64,000 bases of DNA, taken from NCBI GenBank assembly GCA_950295325.1, contig OX485803.1:48003554-48067553 (forward strand), given 5' to 3'. Shown one piece after another: positions 49,680 to 61,321 of this stretch. How positions within the stretch are numbered: the first letter of the stretch is position 1; each line of letters starts with the position of its first letter. The stretch comes from Polytrichum commune (Eukaryota > Streptophyta > Polytrichopsida > Polytrichales > Polytrichaceae). The translations under genes were made by a program, and so were the position numbers. The notes below the pieces were generated by a model. The model was given only the letters and a program-made list of their open reading frames with translations. It searched no databases and was not told the origin of the DNA.

Positions 49680-50105
49680 AATTTCCAAGGTAATTATGGA
49701 CTCCAATCAACAAACTAATTGCACCAATGGACTCCTAGGAAGATTTCACACAAATTAGGCTCAAATTTCACTCCGTTCGGAGTTAATTTGCTCCCAAAAA
49801 CAAAAATCAGCGTTGAAATTGCTAATTTCAGCAATGATTTTGAATTCCAATCAACAATCCAATTACACCATTGGATTCCTTGGCAAATTTCACACAAGAT
49901 AGGCTCAAATTTCACTCCGTTCGGAGTTAATTTGCTCCCAAAAACAAAAATCAGCGTTGAAATTGCTAATTTCAGCAATGATTTTGAATTCCAATCAACA
50001 ATCCAATTACACCATTGGATTTCTTGGCAAATTTCACACAAGATAGGCTCAAATTTCACTCCAATCGGAGCTAGTATGCCCCCAAATTTGAACCTCAAAG
50101 TTTGT
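49680..50105 (-). repeat. Three ~144-bp tandem repeats in the retrotransposon leader
   Basis: The landmark ATTTCACACAA(G/A)(A/T)TAGGCTCAAA recurs at about 49744, 49888 and 50032. Period 144 is a multiple of three, so both strands stay open (about 161 codons plus, 127 minus), but the frames lack family resemblance and I treat them as untranslated leader. The first copy is the most diverged. Confidence 0.85.
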
Positions 50106-50224
50106 GAGAATTGGATGCCAAGTTTGAAAGGTGAAAGTAAAAATGTGAAAAGAAAAAGAAATAAAATAAAAATATTTGTTTTAATTAAACAAAATAAAAA
50201 ATAAAAAAAATAAAAAAAAGTAAG

Positions 50225-50345
50225 GGCTTACCTGCCTGCCAGGGCTTGGCTGGCGCCCGCCCGCCCGTGGGGCCCGGCCGACGCCCGCCCGCCTGGCTGC
50301 CCGGCCCCGGCCCCGGCCCGGCCTGCGCCGCCCGCCCCCGGTCCT
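50225..50345 (-). other. Very GC-rich block in the retrotransposon leader
   Basis: About 120 bases of almost pure G and C (many CCCGCC and CCGGCC words) lie inside otherwise AT-rich leader. On the element's sense strand it is G-rich with repeated short G runs, so strong RNA structure or G-quadruplexes are possible. No coding role was seen. Confidence 0.6.
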
Positions 50346-50731
50346 CCCAGAATTGGAGCTCCAAGAGGGTCCGGTGAGCTCCAGATCCGTCCGGAGCTCA
50401 ACCAAAATTAAAAACAAATTGGATTTTAATTTTGGTTTGTGTTTGTGTTTGAATTAAACTTTGCTTTCACAATTTGCAAGCAAGAAAATGTGACTTGAGA
50501 ATCTTGAGACTAAATGGAATCTCAAGATTCAACCATCAACAATTGAAGAAAATACAAAGAGACAACAAAAGAAAAATGGGAAGATTTCTCTCAAAATCTT
50601 CTTGAGGGTTGCAAGAAATGACAAACTAAGTTTTCAAACACTTGTATCACTCATTTGCTCTCATTACTGGGCCATTCTAGCTCAGAAATACAACCAAAAA
50701 TGAAAAATTTGAGTCGAATTGTTGTCAAGTA

Positions 50732-51167
50732 TGAGGGTTTCTCTCTCCAAGCTTAAGAAACTAAAATGTCTTCTTACAAAGCTTAAGAAACTCTGAAATT
50801 CACACACAAGAGTCAAGCTATCTCTCACTCCACGAAGGGAGAATCCAAGAGTGCAAGTGGTGGAGAAAGAATGCAAAGGCTTTACTCATAATCTACTACA
50901 CCATAGCCATGAGAAAGCAACAACAAGCTCTCTCTCTCTCAAAACACACTCACAAGACTTGACTTGACTTGACAACAATGGCAAGTCAAGAGGCCTTCCT
51001 CTCCATACAACCCCAATCCTATGTGGAGGTCATCCATGGAGTGGATGAACAACTAACTAGGACTCCCAATGGAGTCCATTACTCATCCAAACACACATGG
51101 ACTCCTAATGGAGTCCATTTACTCCTAAATTGACGTGACTTAGCCCCCGATGTCACCTCACGTGACA
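50732..51167 (-). repeat. 5' LTR (436 bp)
   Basis: This is the partner of 43009-43446, two bases shorter in the CT tract. The element promoter should lie here, but I could not single out a convincing TATA box. Confidence 0.92.
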
Positions 51168-53335
51168 GCTCTCCTCTTGTGTTTTGCCATCTCCATGGCC
51201 ATAATTTATCACATCTAATGATCATTTATGTTTTGCATAGGGAGTTTAATGCAATAGCAACAAGAATCTTTATTGTTGCACACAATACCCTACCTATGGT
51301 GGACCATCTTGCTTTGTTGATTGGAATTGAGAAAACCTTGCTCAATTTCCCATTTCATTTCGGCATAGGAGGATGTTGACATGGGATCCGAATGTTGATG
51401 TTTGCCGCAATCATCCATACATGAGAATTTAACAATCTACTTGTCAAGGAAATTTTTAGGTAATTTTTTTCAGCTATGTATTTGTATGTGATACATGCAT
51501 GGCTGACACAAGTGAGGTTGAAGAAATACTGAAGCCTACAACACTATGTTGTGGAGCAGTGGGATTGGATTATTGCCAATATTTTGTTACTTGTCAGTGT
51601 AGTGTGAAGTTGTCTAGCATGTGCATGGAGAAGGTTTTTTTCTTCTTCCCTATTTACTTTGTCTTGCTTCTACCTTAAGGTAGATATTTCTACATGGCTT
51701 TAGGGTATTAATGGAGAAGTTATTGAATCTCTTACTTTTGTACAAATGTGTTGGTTTATTTGGTGGTTGTGTTCTTGCATGCAATAGGACTATTATCAAG
51801 GCATTCTTGCAAAAATAATTAGTGTGATGATGTAGAAAATCGAAAGAATTTTCATAGTGAGCAATCTTTGTGTGTAACTTCTAGTTTTTAGTTCTACGTT
51901 TTACAATTTTGGTCGATTATAACCACACAGTCTTAGTAACAATGTGTGTATCCATCATAATTGGGAGTCCAAGGATTATAAATTCAAATTGTCTTCTCTA
52001 CAAGGAGTGATGCTCATTGAATGTTGGTGTAACAAATGGGAAGGTGGTTGTGCAATCGCCCTCAATGCTCTTAGTGCGAAGTTGTTATGGTAGTACAAAG
52101 GATTTGAATTCTTCAAAATCACTACACATGGCTTGTTTTGGTAGCAATTTCTTAAAATCTCTTGGAGTTTGTATGTCCCGCTCTAATTGATGGTATGTTT
52201 TTGTCCCAATAATGTTAGCCTTGGTTGTTGTTTTAAATGCATTTGATGCTTTTATTAGTATTTTTGCAATAGTTTTGACATTTGAAGTTGTTTGACAAGA
52301 TTTGTCGTCAACCTTTGCGAGAAGGTATGTGCTATAATGGAAAGCACTTGAGACATTCTAACTCACGATGAGCCTTAGGACATGACACTGGAAATGTACA
52401 ATGGGTTGCGAGCAAAATTACATCCATGATGTTTGCAAGAGTTTTTCAACATAAGATTGGTGGCCACAATTTAGCCATGATGAATTTATATCAACCATGC
52501 TAGTTGTATGGTGAAGGGACTTTGCTCTTATGGGTGCACTTACAGGGCGGGTCCAATCTTAAATAAAGAAAGTATTTCATGGTGGTTGGGTAGATAGTTG
52601 ATCTCCCCAAGTTTGTGTGTTGGTCTAGCCGGTTCTTTTGCTAACTTCTTGGGAGTTTGCATGTTGCAACACGTTAATTGAGGTGTCTCTCATAATCAAC
52701 CTGTGCAAGCTAAACGGAGGGGGTGTAGATATAGAGCAAGAGCTACACAAGCAATGGAGTCACTTGACAACATTATTTGTGGCATGATGGATTGGAGCAT
52801 TGTTGTAAGCACCACATGTGAGGCATGGCTACTGACCAATAATGGGTTTTATATCATGTGCATACCATAAGAACCGTATAGAGACAGAAAAGAGATGAAC
52901 AAAGAGGGGTTCTTTCTTGGTAGGATAAGCCACCATGCATTATTCTCCACATGATGAACAAGAAGTGGACCTTCACAAACATGAGAGTGCCATTGCGGCA
53001 ATGAGATCTCCACTTCTCGGTGACATGGAGAAGGGCAGTGGCGGTTACTTTTGGCTGAGTCATACTCATAAAACAATAACATCTACAGCCTGAGCATACC
53101 AAAAGGTAGTTCCCCCCCCCCCCCCCCCCCTCTTTGTTGAGCAACTTTCATTCTTGCAAACTTTTTACAACATTCCTTCCCACCACTATGCTCTTCAAAT
53201 CATTGTATGTTCAACATGCACATGATACATGTAGCAATGCCTTTTGCAAGAAATCTTTTCTTTTTGTGTGGTTCATGCATCTCTTTATCTGAGGTTGTAG
53301 TGCATGTTGTTGTGATGTGTGGTTATTTTATTACT
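51168..53335 (+). repeat. Right arm of interrupted repeat copy A
   Basis: It matches copy B (57808-59790) in the same order over about 2 kb with indels. The best-conserved part is about 52490-52760, including GGGCGGGTCCAATCTTAAAT. Many CG sites of copy B are TG or CA here. A C19 run lies at 53112-53130. No open frame corresponding to the copy B ORF survives. Confidence 0.8.
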
Positions 53336-56300
53336 ACTTATAAAGATATGCTTGATGTATTAAAGAGTATTCTAACGCTATGAATTGCACAATGCCATAT
53401 CATACATCAATTAGAGTTGCCACATTACTTATTATTTTTAGTTTAGGTTCATGATTTTCCCTTTGGATTTTTTAGTTATTGGAAGTCATTGAAAGAGGAA
53501 TGCAAGTTACTTTATTTACTTTTTTCAGTTTCAAATCACCTCTCGTGTGAAGTAATGCTTCTCATGAATGCTCTAGGCTTCCCCGAGGATTTTAATTTGT
53601 CTATTTCTAGTTGTATGTTTTCTAGGCTAGTTTCATATCCTTGTATCCAAGAGTTTCTTCATTTTTTGCATTGCATGTTGATAGATTGGCGATAACTTTC
53701 TATTTTCAATTCTGATAATTGAGTCACTCACCAAGGAATGATTAGTCATGCAAATTGTTGAGTTTGAATGTTAAACAATGTAAATTTGTAAGTCAATGAT
53801 TTGTGTCAGTTTCATTGCTTACTAGTTTAAATCGTAAAGAAGTGCAATAAGACTATTACCTCTCACATGAAGTGAGTAAATTGCCTAACTGAGTGTGGTA
53901 GGCTGTCATGAGCAATTATGCCATCTGGTTACCCGTTTAAAATTTTGATGGAGTGGAAATCATCTAAATATAAAGAGAATGCATTTTGTAACTTGTGCTA
54001 AAGCATAGATTCTGTAATGTGAATGCTCAATGGATTGAATTGTAATTTGAGGAAAGATCTTAGTTAGGATACTAATTGATGTATGTGAGAGATCAATGAT
54101 TTGAAGACAATCAATGGTGGATTATGTTGGATAAGAAGGAATGACTTAAAATTGAATGATTGTGATAAGAATAAGAAACTAATAATAAGTAGAAAGATTG
54201 CCTAAAATATTCAAGGGGGAATGAGTTCTGAATACCAATCAACTGGAAAGTATAATTCTTCCTTGGTTTCATTGACAGAAGAAGGATGTAATAATCGAGG
54301 AAAATTTGGTCATCAAGAAGGCTATGGTCTTGATGTTTTAATAAAGAGGGAGTCTCAATTATTTTATGTCATTGTATTATGTTGCAGGCTACCCATCATC
54401 TTTTGCAGATGGAGTTTATTGAGTAAAGGAACTTGGAAGGTCAATAACCTTGTGGAAGTTGAAGAGACGTTTCATGTAGGCCATGGTCTTCCTAGAGACA
54501 CCCAAGGATGTGTTTAACTGACGGAGAGGTCCATAACCAGACAAATTTTAAAAGTTACTAAGTCAGTGAATTTTGGAATTGAAGCCACTTTCAATGAAAC
54601 TACTAGGCCATAATCTGAAGGATGAGGGTAATCTAAAAGAATTTGAGTTGAGTAAGAACTTTGGTCGAATTAAATCTAAGTGAAAGACAATTGCCAAAAA
54701 ACATAATCGAAATCATATTTCATAAATGAATATTGAAAATCTTGTAAGGATAAATGTATTGCAATTTCAATTTGCATTAAAAGGAATTAAGTATTTCAAG
54801 ATTATTACCGATACCAAAGTGCCCTTGGCTTTGGAAATAAGACTCAAATGGGATACTTATGCAAGACTATGGTTGATGTTGTGCCTATATTTGTGCACCG
54901 TACTTGGTCCAAATAATAAGACTTCATTACCAGACTATAGCCCATGTAATTAGTTTAAGGAGAAGTGACTGACACAAAATGCATGTATCGTGATTGATTG
55001 ATTTTGAAATCATTATGTTAGCTTCAATAAACTGAGACTCTAAGACTTGAAATAACTTGAAATAACACTATGATTGTCCTAATCAAACTTATTTAGGACA
55101 CCTAGATGTTATACAAATCACTTTTTAAATCTCCCTCGAGTGTTTCCCTGGTTTTTGTCTTACCCAAAATCCTAACTACAAAGTGTCAAAGGGAGCTAGC
55201 AATGGTACCTAACATTGGGGGAGGGGCAAGGATGCAACTAGAAGCTTGTGGTGTGGGGGCCCAATGGGCAACTATCATGTGGCAAAAGTTGCCCATGCTT
55301 GGGACCACCCCAAGTACATTAGGTAAAGATGTTAATTATACCATAAAACAATGGATGTACTTGGGTAAATTTGTTAGAGGCAACATCGAATATTTAAAAA
55401 AATATATATATTTTGTAGAAAGAGTCTTGAGGTGGCTGCGTTAAATATGACATGGTCTCATCATTTCTAGAGGGCTTTCCATTACAAGCCCCCCTTGTGC
55501 ACATATGCTCACATGGATCATTTCATAGTAAACAAGCTTTAAAGTTATTTTTATGTAAAGACCCAAACTTGGGAAACTTGCCTTGTTGGACGACAATTGA
55601 GGATTGTGAGCAACGCATTTGAGTGGCCTAAATGATGGGGCATCCTTTGTTTGGAGTGAAAATGAGCTTCATAGATGAGCTAGCAACCTCCACGGTATTA
55701 GGACAGGGGTCACAATTTTGGGGCAAGACACTACTACATGTAGAATAGATCAGTACAATTGAAAGTCTTTTTGGACCCTCAATAAAGATGGGGGAAGGCA
55801 TTTTTTGAAAATTTTAATCATTTCATCATGGAAGGCCCAACAAAGCGGCCAACGCTTAGGGCTAAAAACCACATGGAGAACATAAGTCGCATCTCCATTA
55901 AATACCTAACATAGCTCATCCTTTACAAAGGAAACTTCCAAGCTTTTGCCCACCCACTATAAAACACATCTACCCGTACCAACCACCCCCTATGAAAAGC
56001 CTCTAATGGTGATACAAGAACGGTGGACCTACTGTAACTAGGCAACACATTTATGCCTTGATCCATATGCTACCGCATGTGAACGAATGAACCCCATTCA
56101 TGTCATCGCCCAAAGATTACATTATTTTTTCTTTATTTCTAACTCACTAAAGTGGATCACAAATCAACCATGTCATGGCTTCTCGGCTTCGCAACACAAT
56201 ATTTTTTACATAGTCAATAAGATAATCTCACTCTATTCAACCGCATTACACTTTCATCCACTCAATATGGATGCATTACATGATAAACTCCCATTTCACA

Positions 56301-57544
56301 TTGGGATTGCTAAATGCCAATGAAAATGAGAGTTGAGGTAAGCAAGCCTTAAATGGACACTTTTAGCTTTGGACCACTTCTCCTAGGTTGTAAAACACAC
56401 AATTAGTGTGAGATGATTGCCAATTCCAAGTCGTGTTTGTAGCCATTTAATTCATAGTTTTTGGAACTAATATAATATCATATACTTTATCAAAGTGACA
56501 ATTCTTGAGCTCATTGTATGGTCATATAGACCCCCCCCCCCCAATTATGTAGATTAACAATAGAACGATTCACAAATTTTGAGCACATAGTGCAATCTTT
56601 ATTAAATATATGTCTTTTTGGTGTATGTTCTTAGATCCACACTAACCGCACACCACTAGGGCTAGATGCCCACCTCTTTGAGTTGGGCCCCCACCACTAT
56701 TACCAAGGTAAAGGGGGTCTACTAAACATCTTACCCCCATAGTATGTAGTTAATTGATCTAAAGTGGGTCCCCTTGCTACTAATTCCTAGGTTAATTTAT
56801 CTAAATGAAGGAATATACAAGCTATAATGAATTTGACTGCTTTTCCACCTTGGGTTATAAGGTATGTGGGTGTTATGCAATTTGTTTTTCGTGTTCTCCA
56901 ACTTCTACCGATTAGATTTACACAACAAAACTTGTTTTGCATTAGCAAATTTATGATGAAGCATCTACAAAAATTTGACCTCCCTTGATTTAATTATAGT
57001 TATCGAATGTACATGTTTGTTGGTTTCTAAATTGAGTACATAGGTCCTCCCATTTGTGTCCATATTGAGTGTAGAGTAGTTGATACAATTTGAAGAGACA
57101 ACCCAATAAAGTACAGTGGTCCAATTAAAAAAAAGGTAACCAAATACCACCCGCACGCCTTGGTGGTAGGGGCAGAGCTCAAAGAGGTGGCCAACCGAGA
57201 GCTATGCTCTCGTAGGCTAGGCACATGGCCTGGGCTTCCACATCCCTGAGGATGTGCACCGCAACAATAAAAATAAATAAATGAAAACATCAGTAAAAAA
57301 ATTTCTGGTAAAAATACGTAATTTTATAATAGGGTAAAACACAAGACATTTTTTTACAACATTTTGCAACATGTGCAATGACTTGCCTTGGATGTAACAT
57401 GGATGTAGCTGCACATTATCGCTGCCCAATTGGATGTCCGACCTCCCAAGTGGCTACCTATAGCTAAAGCGACCCATTTTTGGGCCATGTGCCCAAGCCT
57501 TCTATCAGGGCAGAGCCAATAAATTCAAAAACTCAAAATATTAC
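53336..57544. other. Long AT-rich intergenic stretch
   Basis: Several frames of 60-112 codons occur (for example 54221-54517 and 55106-55444, plus), but none has a recognisable domain or coherent splice context. I see degraded repeat DNA and scattered homopolymers (C run at about 56529-56542). Confidence 0.4.
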
Positions 57545-59790
57545 ATACACGGATGAACGCTCTCCGGTTTTTCATCCCGTGTACTCATCCATTCAGAGTC
57601 GCTTCCTACCGTAGACGATGTCTTTTACACATCGCCAAAGGACTAAGTATTCGAAACGTTGATGAACGTCAATTGTTATTCATCCTCTGTATTCATCCGC
57701 TCGTAGAAGCTTCCTCCTCCAGATGCGAAGACCATCAATGAAGGCTTATTCAAGGAGACTCGTAACTAATTCGTTCATTCTTACTTCGCGCCGTTTCCCA
57801 TCACGCGCTCTCATCTAGTGTTCTGGCCATCTCCACGGCCTCAATTTATCACATGTGGTGTCCATTCATGCTTTGCATAGGAATTTTGGTGCGGCAGCAA
57901 CGAAAGTCTCCTTCTGGATTGTGCAAGGAAACCCTAGCCCATGGCGGATCATCTTGCTTGGCTATTTGCAACAGACGAGACCCTGCTTAATTGCCCTTTT
58001 GATTTTCACGTCAGCATAGGAGGATGTCGACACGGCGATACGGAGGGCGTTGCTGTTCGCCGCGACCATCCATACAGGAGAATTGTGCTGTCTGATCGTC
58101 AAGAGCACTTTCGGGTAATTTGTTTTGTCTATGCGTTTGTATGTGGTACATGCGTGGTTGACACAAGTGAGGTTTAGAGAGGAAATAATGATGCCTGCGA
58201 AAACGATTTCGTGGAGCAGTTGGATTGGTTTATTGTCGGTATTTTGTTGATTGTCGGTGAAGAGGAAAGTTGTCTTGCGTGTGCATGGAGAGGGTGTTTC
58301 TACATTTCTTTGTCTTGCTTCTGCTCTGTGATAAATGTTTGCACGTGGCTTTAAGGTTTTTATTTAACTGAAAGGTTATTGTATGTGTAGAGATGTGTCG
58401 GTTTTTCTGATGGTTGTGTTCTTGAATATGACAGGACTGTTATGTGGACATTTTTGGAGAACTACGCAAGTGTGATGATTTAGGGAGTCTGAATATTTGT
58501 GATGTTAGATGATTACATGGTAAGCAACTCTTTTTGCATTTGATGACTCTAATATCTGGTTTTGTCTTTCACAATTTCGATTTACATACTCTCGCAGACG
58601 GTATGTGTAATTATCGTGACTGGAAAGTGCATGGATGGTAAATTCTTACATCTTCTTGACAAGGTCTGATGCTTTTTGAATTTTTTGTGGCAGATGGGAA
58701 TGTGTACAGGAAGTCGCTTTGAAAGCTCGCAGTGTGGAGTTTCTATGGTGGATGTGAATGACTTCAATCCTCCTGAACGAGTTGTGTATGGCTTGTTGTG
58801 GGGCCCAGTTTCTCAGATGCAGCCATCCTTTGTGAGAAGCTAGTCTCGAAGTTGGGACAGGACGCTTGAAATATGTGGCTGCTGCGAGCAATTTTCTAAG
58901 CATGATTTCTGCGAGAGTTTTTTTAACGTAAAATTGGTGGCTGCAGTTTAGCCATGGTGAATTCATATGAACCATGCTGACTGTATGGTCAAGGGACCTT
59001 GCCCTTATGGGTGCGCTTACGGGGCGGGTCCAATCTTAAATAAAGAAAATATTTCATGGTGGTTGGGGAGACAGTTGATCTCCCCAGGTTTGTGTGTTGG
59101 ACTGGTTGGTTCTTTTGCTAACTTCTTGGCATTGTGCATGTTGCAACACGTCAATTGAGGTGTCTATCATAATCAACCTGTGCAAGCTCAACCGAGGGGG
59201 TGTAGATACAGAGCAAGAGCTACATAAGCAATGGAGTCTCATGACAACACTATTTGCGGCATGATGGATTGGAGTCATGTTGTAAGCACCACATGTGGGG
59301 CGTGGCTGCTGATCAATATTGGGTCTTATATCATGTGCATACCATAAGAACCACACAGAGACAGAAGAGGGATGAACAGAGAGGGGTTCTCTCCTGGTAG
59401 GGTAAACCATAGTGCATTATTCTCCACATGATGAACGACAAACGGACCTTATTCACAAACACAAGAGTCCCAATGTGGCAGTGAGATCTCCACTTCTCCT
59501 TGACCTGGAAAAGGGCAGTGGCGGTCACCTCTGGTTGAGTCATACACATAAAACGATAACGTCTGCATCCTCAACATACTTGGAGGTAGCTTGTTTCCCC
59601 CTTTATTGAGCAACTTTCATTCTTGCAAACTTTCTACATCAATCTTTCCCACCACTATGCTCTCCACAACATTGTATGTTCAGCATGCACATGGTACATG
59701 TAGCAACGTCTTCTGCAGGACATCCTTTCTTTTTGTGTGATTTGTACATCTCTTTATCTGAGGTTGTAGTGCATGTTATTGTGATTTGTA
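57545..59790 (+). repeat. Repeat copy B (about 2.2 kb)
   Basis: This is the uninterrupted relative of copy A. It begins with two diverged units of about 100 bases, each with a TCATCC...GTA(C/T)TCATCC...TTCCT pattern, at about 57570 and 57680. It then runs to about 59790 colinear with copy A. It keeps many more CG dinucleotides than copy A. The family is not identified; it may be a transposon or a duplicated gene fragment. Confidence 0.75.
57941..58114 (+). CDS. Possible coding exon in repeat copy B
   Basis: ATG 57941 opens 58 codons (start MADHLAWLFATDETLL, later RRDHPYRRIVLSDRQ) that run into a GTAATT donor-like site after 58114. The matching stretch of copy A (about 51298-51475) has lost the frame through transitions. 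No family is recognised and no following exon could be placed, so this may be a real exon or an incidental open frame. Confidence 0.28.
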
Positions 59791-61321
59791 GTTATTTTAT
59801 TACTGCTTGATGTATCCAAGAGTTTTTTGATTTTCTGAATTGTATACTGCCAGATTGGATAGTACTGCAAGAATTGTGAGGTAATTAACTGTTTCCAGTT
59901 TAGGTCCATAGTTTGTCATTTGATATGTTCAGTTTGCGGCAGTGGTTGACAGGAAGTGCAAACAGAGAAGTGTGTTGAATATGTTGTATTCCTTTGTTGA
60001 CATTTTTCATTTTACCAACCAGTTTGCATGTGAATCTATGTTCTGTCAAGAAGATAGCAGGCTTCCCTGAGAGTTCCTATATGTCCAGTGGTTGGTGCAT
60101 GTTTCTTAGGCTAAATTTCATTCTTGTATGGGCAAGTGACCTCCTACTTATGTGCATTCTTGAGTGTACTATTTTCAGTAGTTCAATGCCTTAGCATGTA
60201 GCTTATTTGTGGAACAAGGTCCTTGTAGGTTGAACTAAGATTTTGTGCTCACTAGATTGCTTTCAGGAATTCTAGTTACATAGTTTTGTGGGTTGTTACT
60301 TGGTATTAGGAAACTAGAGTTATGATAAATTTTGGAAAGAAAAGGGGGGCGCTTTTAGCTTTTCATGGAGGTGGTATGTCTGTATTCTGGTTAGGTAGTT
60401 GTAGGTCCACAGTGATGATGGAGCTGACGTGAAGAGGTTGCTGGTGCGAATTTCGAGGTGGAAGCTGTGCACTTGCCGTTTGCACTCTGGTATTGCTCCT
60501 CATTTTGATTTTTGTGCCTGTTTTATGTTGCCTTTCCATGTTTTGCTTATTTGACACGTGACAAATATTTATGTTCTGCTCTAATGCTTTTGCAGGGGTA
60601 CTGTGCAAACAGGGTCATCTATTTTGCTGTTTGCTGCTCCTGCTTCAGTGTGGCTGGAGCTTTGGAATCACTCAAACTCCTGCTTGTAGTTTTCGGAGGT
60701 CTGGGAGGCGAATCAAATCTTCCGGTGGTCCAAGAAGTTGGGTGATAGAATTGAAATCTCCCTTAAAACAGTGTTCTAACATGGTGTTCTTGGAACAGAG
60801 GTTCCATTCGACAATTGTGGAGGTGGTTACTTATTAAACAGGCTAAACACCTAACAAGCATAATCCATCCAAGAGTTTTAATAGTTCAGGTTGTTGTGGA
60901 GGTTAATGTCTTCGTACAAATTTGAAAGTTGAAATAAATTGTCTACCTGAAGTGGCATGTGAACCTGGTTGATCTAATGCACACAATTCAGTGACCAATT
61001 GCTGTCAAGAACGTTGCAAAGGGCTGCAGAATATCTCACATCTCAGTTCTAAGATTAAAACAATCAGCATCATATCTGAGGAGCACCGCCAAAAGAATTT
61101 TTATTTACACATATGAAAAGAGTATCGCATTTCTATGGCCTGGGTACCATCATATATGCTGTAAATGGCCTTTTGTTGAGCATTGTGCAACATGATGGAT
61201 GGTTGTTTTAGTTGTTGGTACCACTGCCAAACTAGGATGTGGAATCTCCACAGGGTCAATTCTAAATCATGAAAAATGGACAAAGGCAACTGGGTAAAAT
61301 TGGTCCCAGCTCCGTGACACC
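59791..61321. other. Intergenic DNA before the hydrolase gene
   Basis: No feature could be supported. Frames of about 80 codons near 60363-60840 on both strands lack recognisable content. The 3' untranslated region of the minus-strand hydrolase gene should occupy the right end of this stretch. Confidence 0.35.

Larger units (their letters stand above)
42901..51167 (-). mobile_element. Ty3/gypsy LTR retrotransposon with a C-terminal PHD finger
   Basis: The element reads right to left: 5' LTR 51167-50732, an untranslated leader of about 1.2 kb, one gag-pol frame 49496-43881, then the 3' LTR 43446-43009 flanked on both sides by a 107-bp repeat. The order gag, reverse transcriptase, RNase H, integrase defines Ty3/gypsy. 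Its ends read TGTC...GACA. GCTC precedes it at 42897-42900 and follows it at 51168-51171 (GCTCT if the left end is set one base inward), a plausible target-site duplication. Copy B at 57808 shows the empty site. I could not find a convincing tRNA primer-binding site after the 5' LTR. A G-rich purine tract (GTGGGGGCA, minus strand) lies at about 43556-43564. Confidence 0.9.

Noticed and set aside
49719-50204. 161-codon plus-strand ORF and its minus-strand partner
   Set aside because: Both arise from a 144-bp repeat whose length is a multiple of three. The peptides are simple repeats with no family resemblance and lie in the retrotransposon leader.
54221-55444. Possible genes in the 53-57 kb stretch
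   Set aside because: The frames of 98 and 112 codons lack domains, splice context or similarity to each other. I could not support a call.
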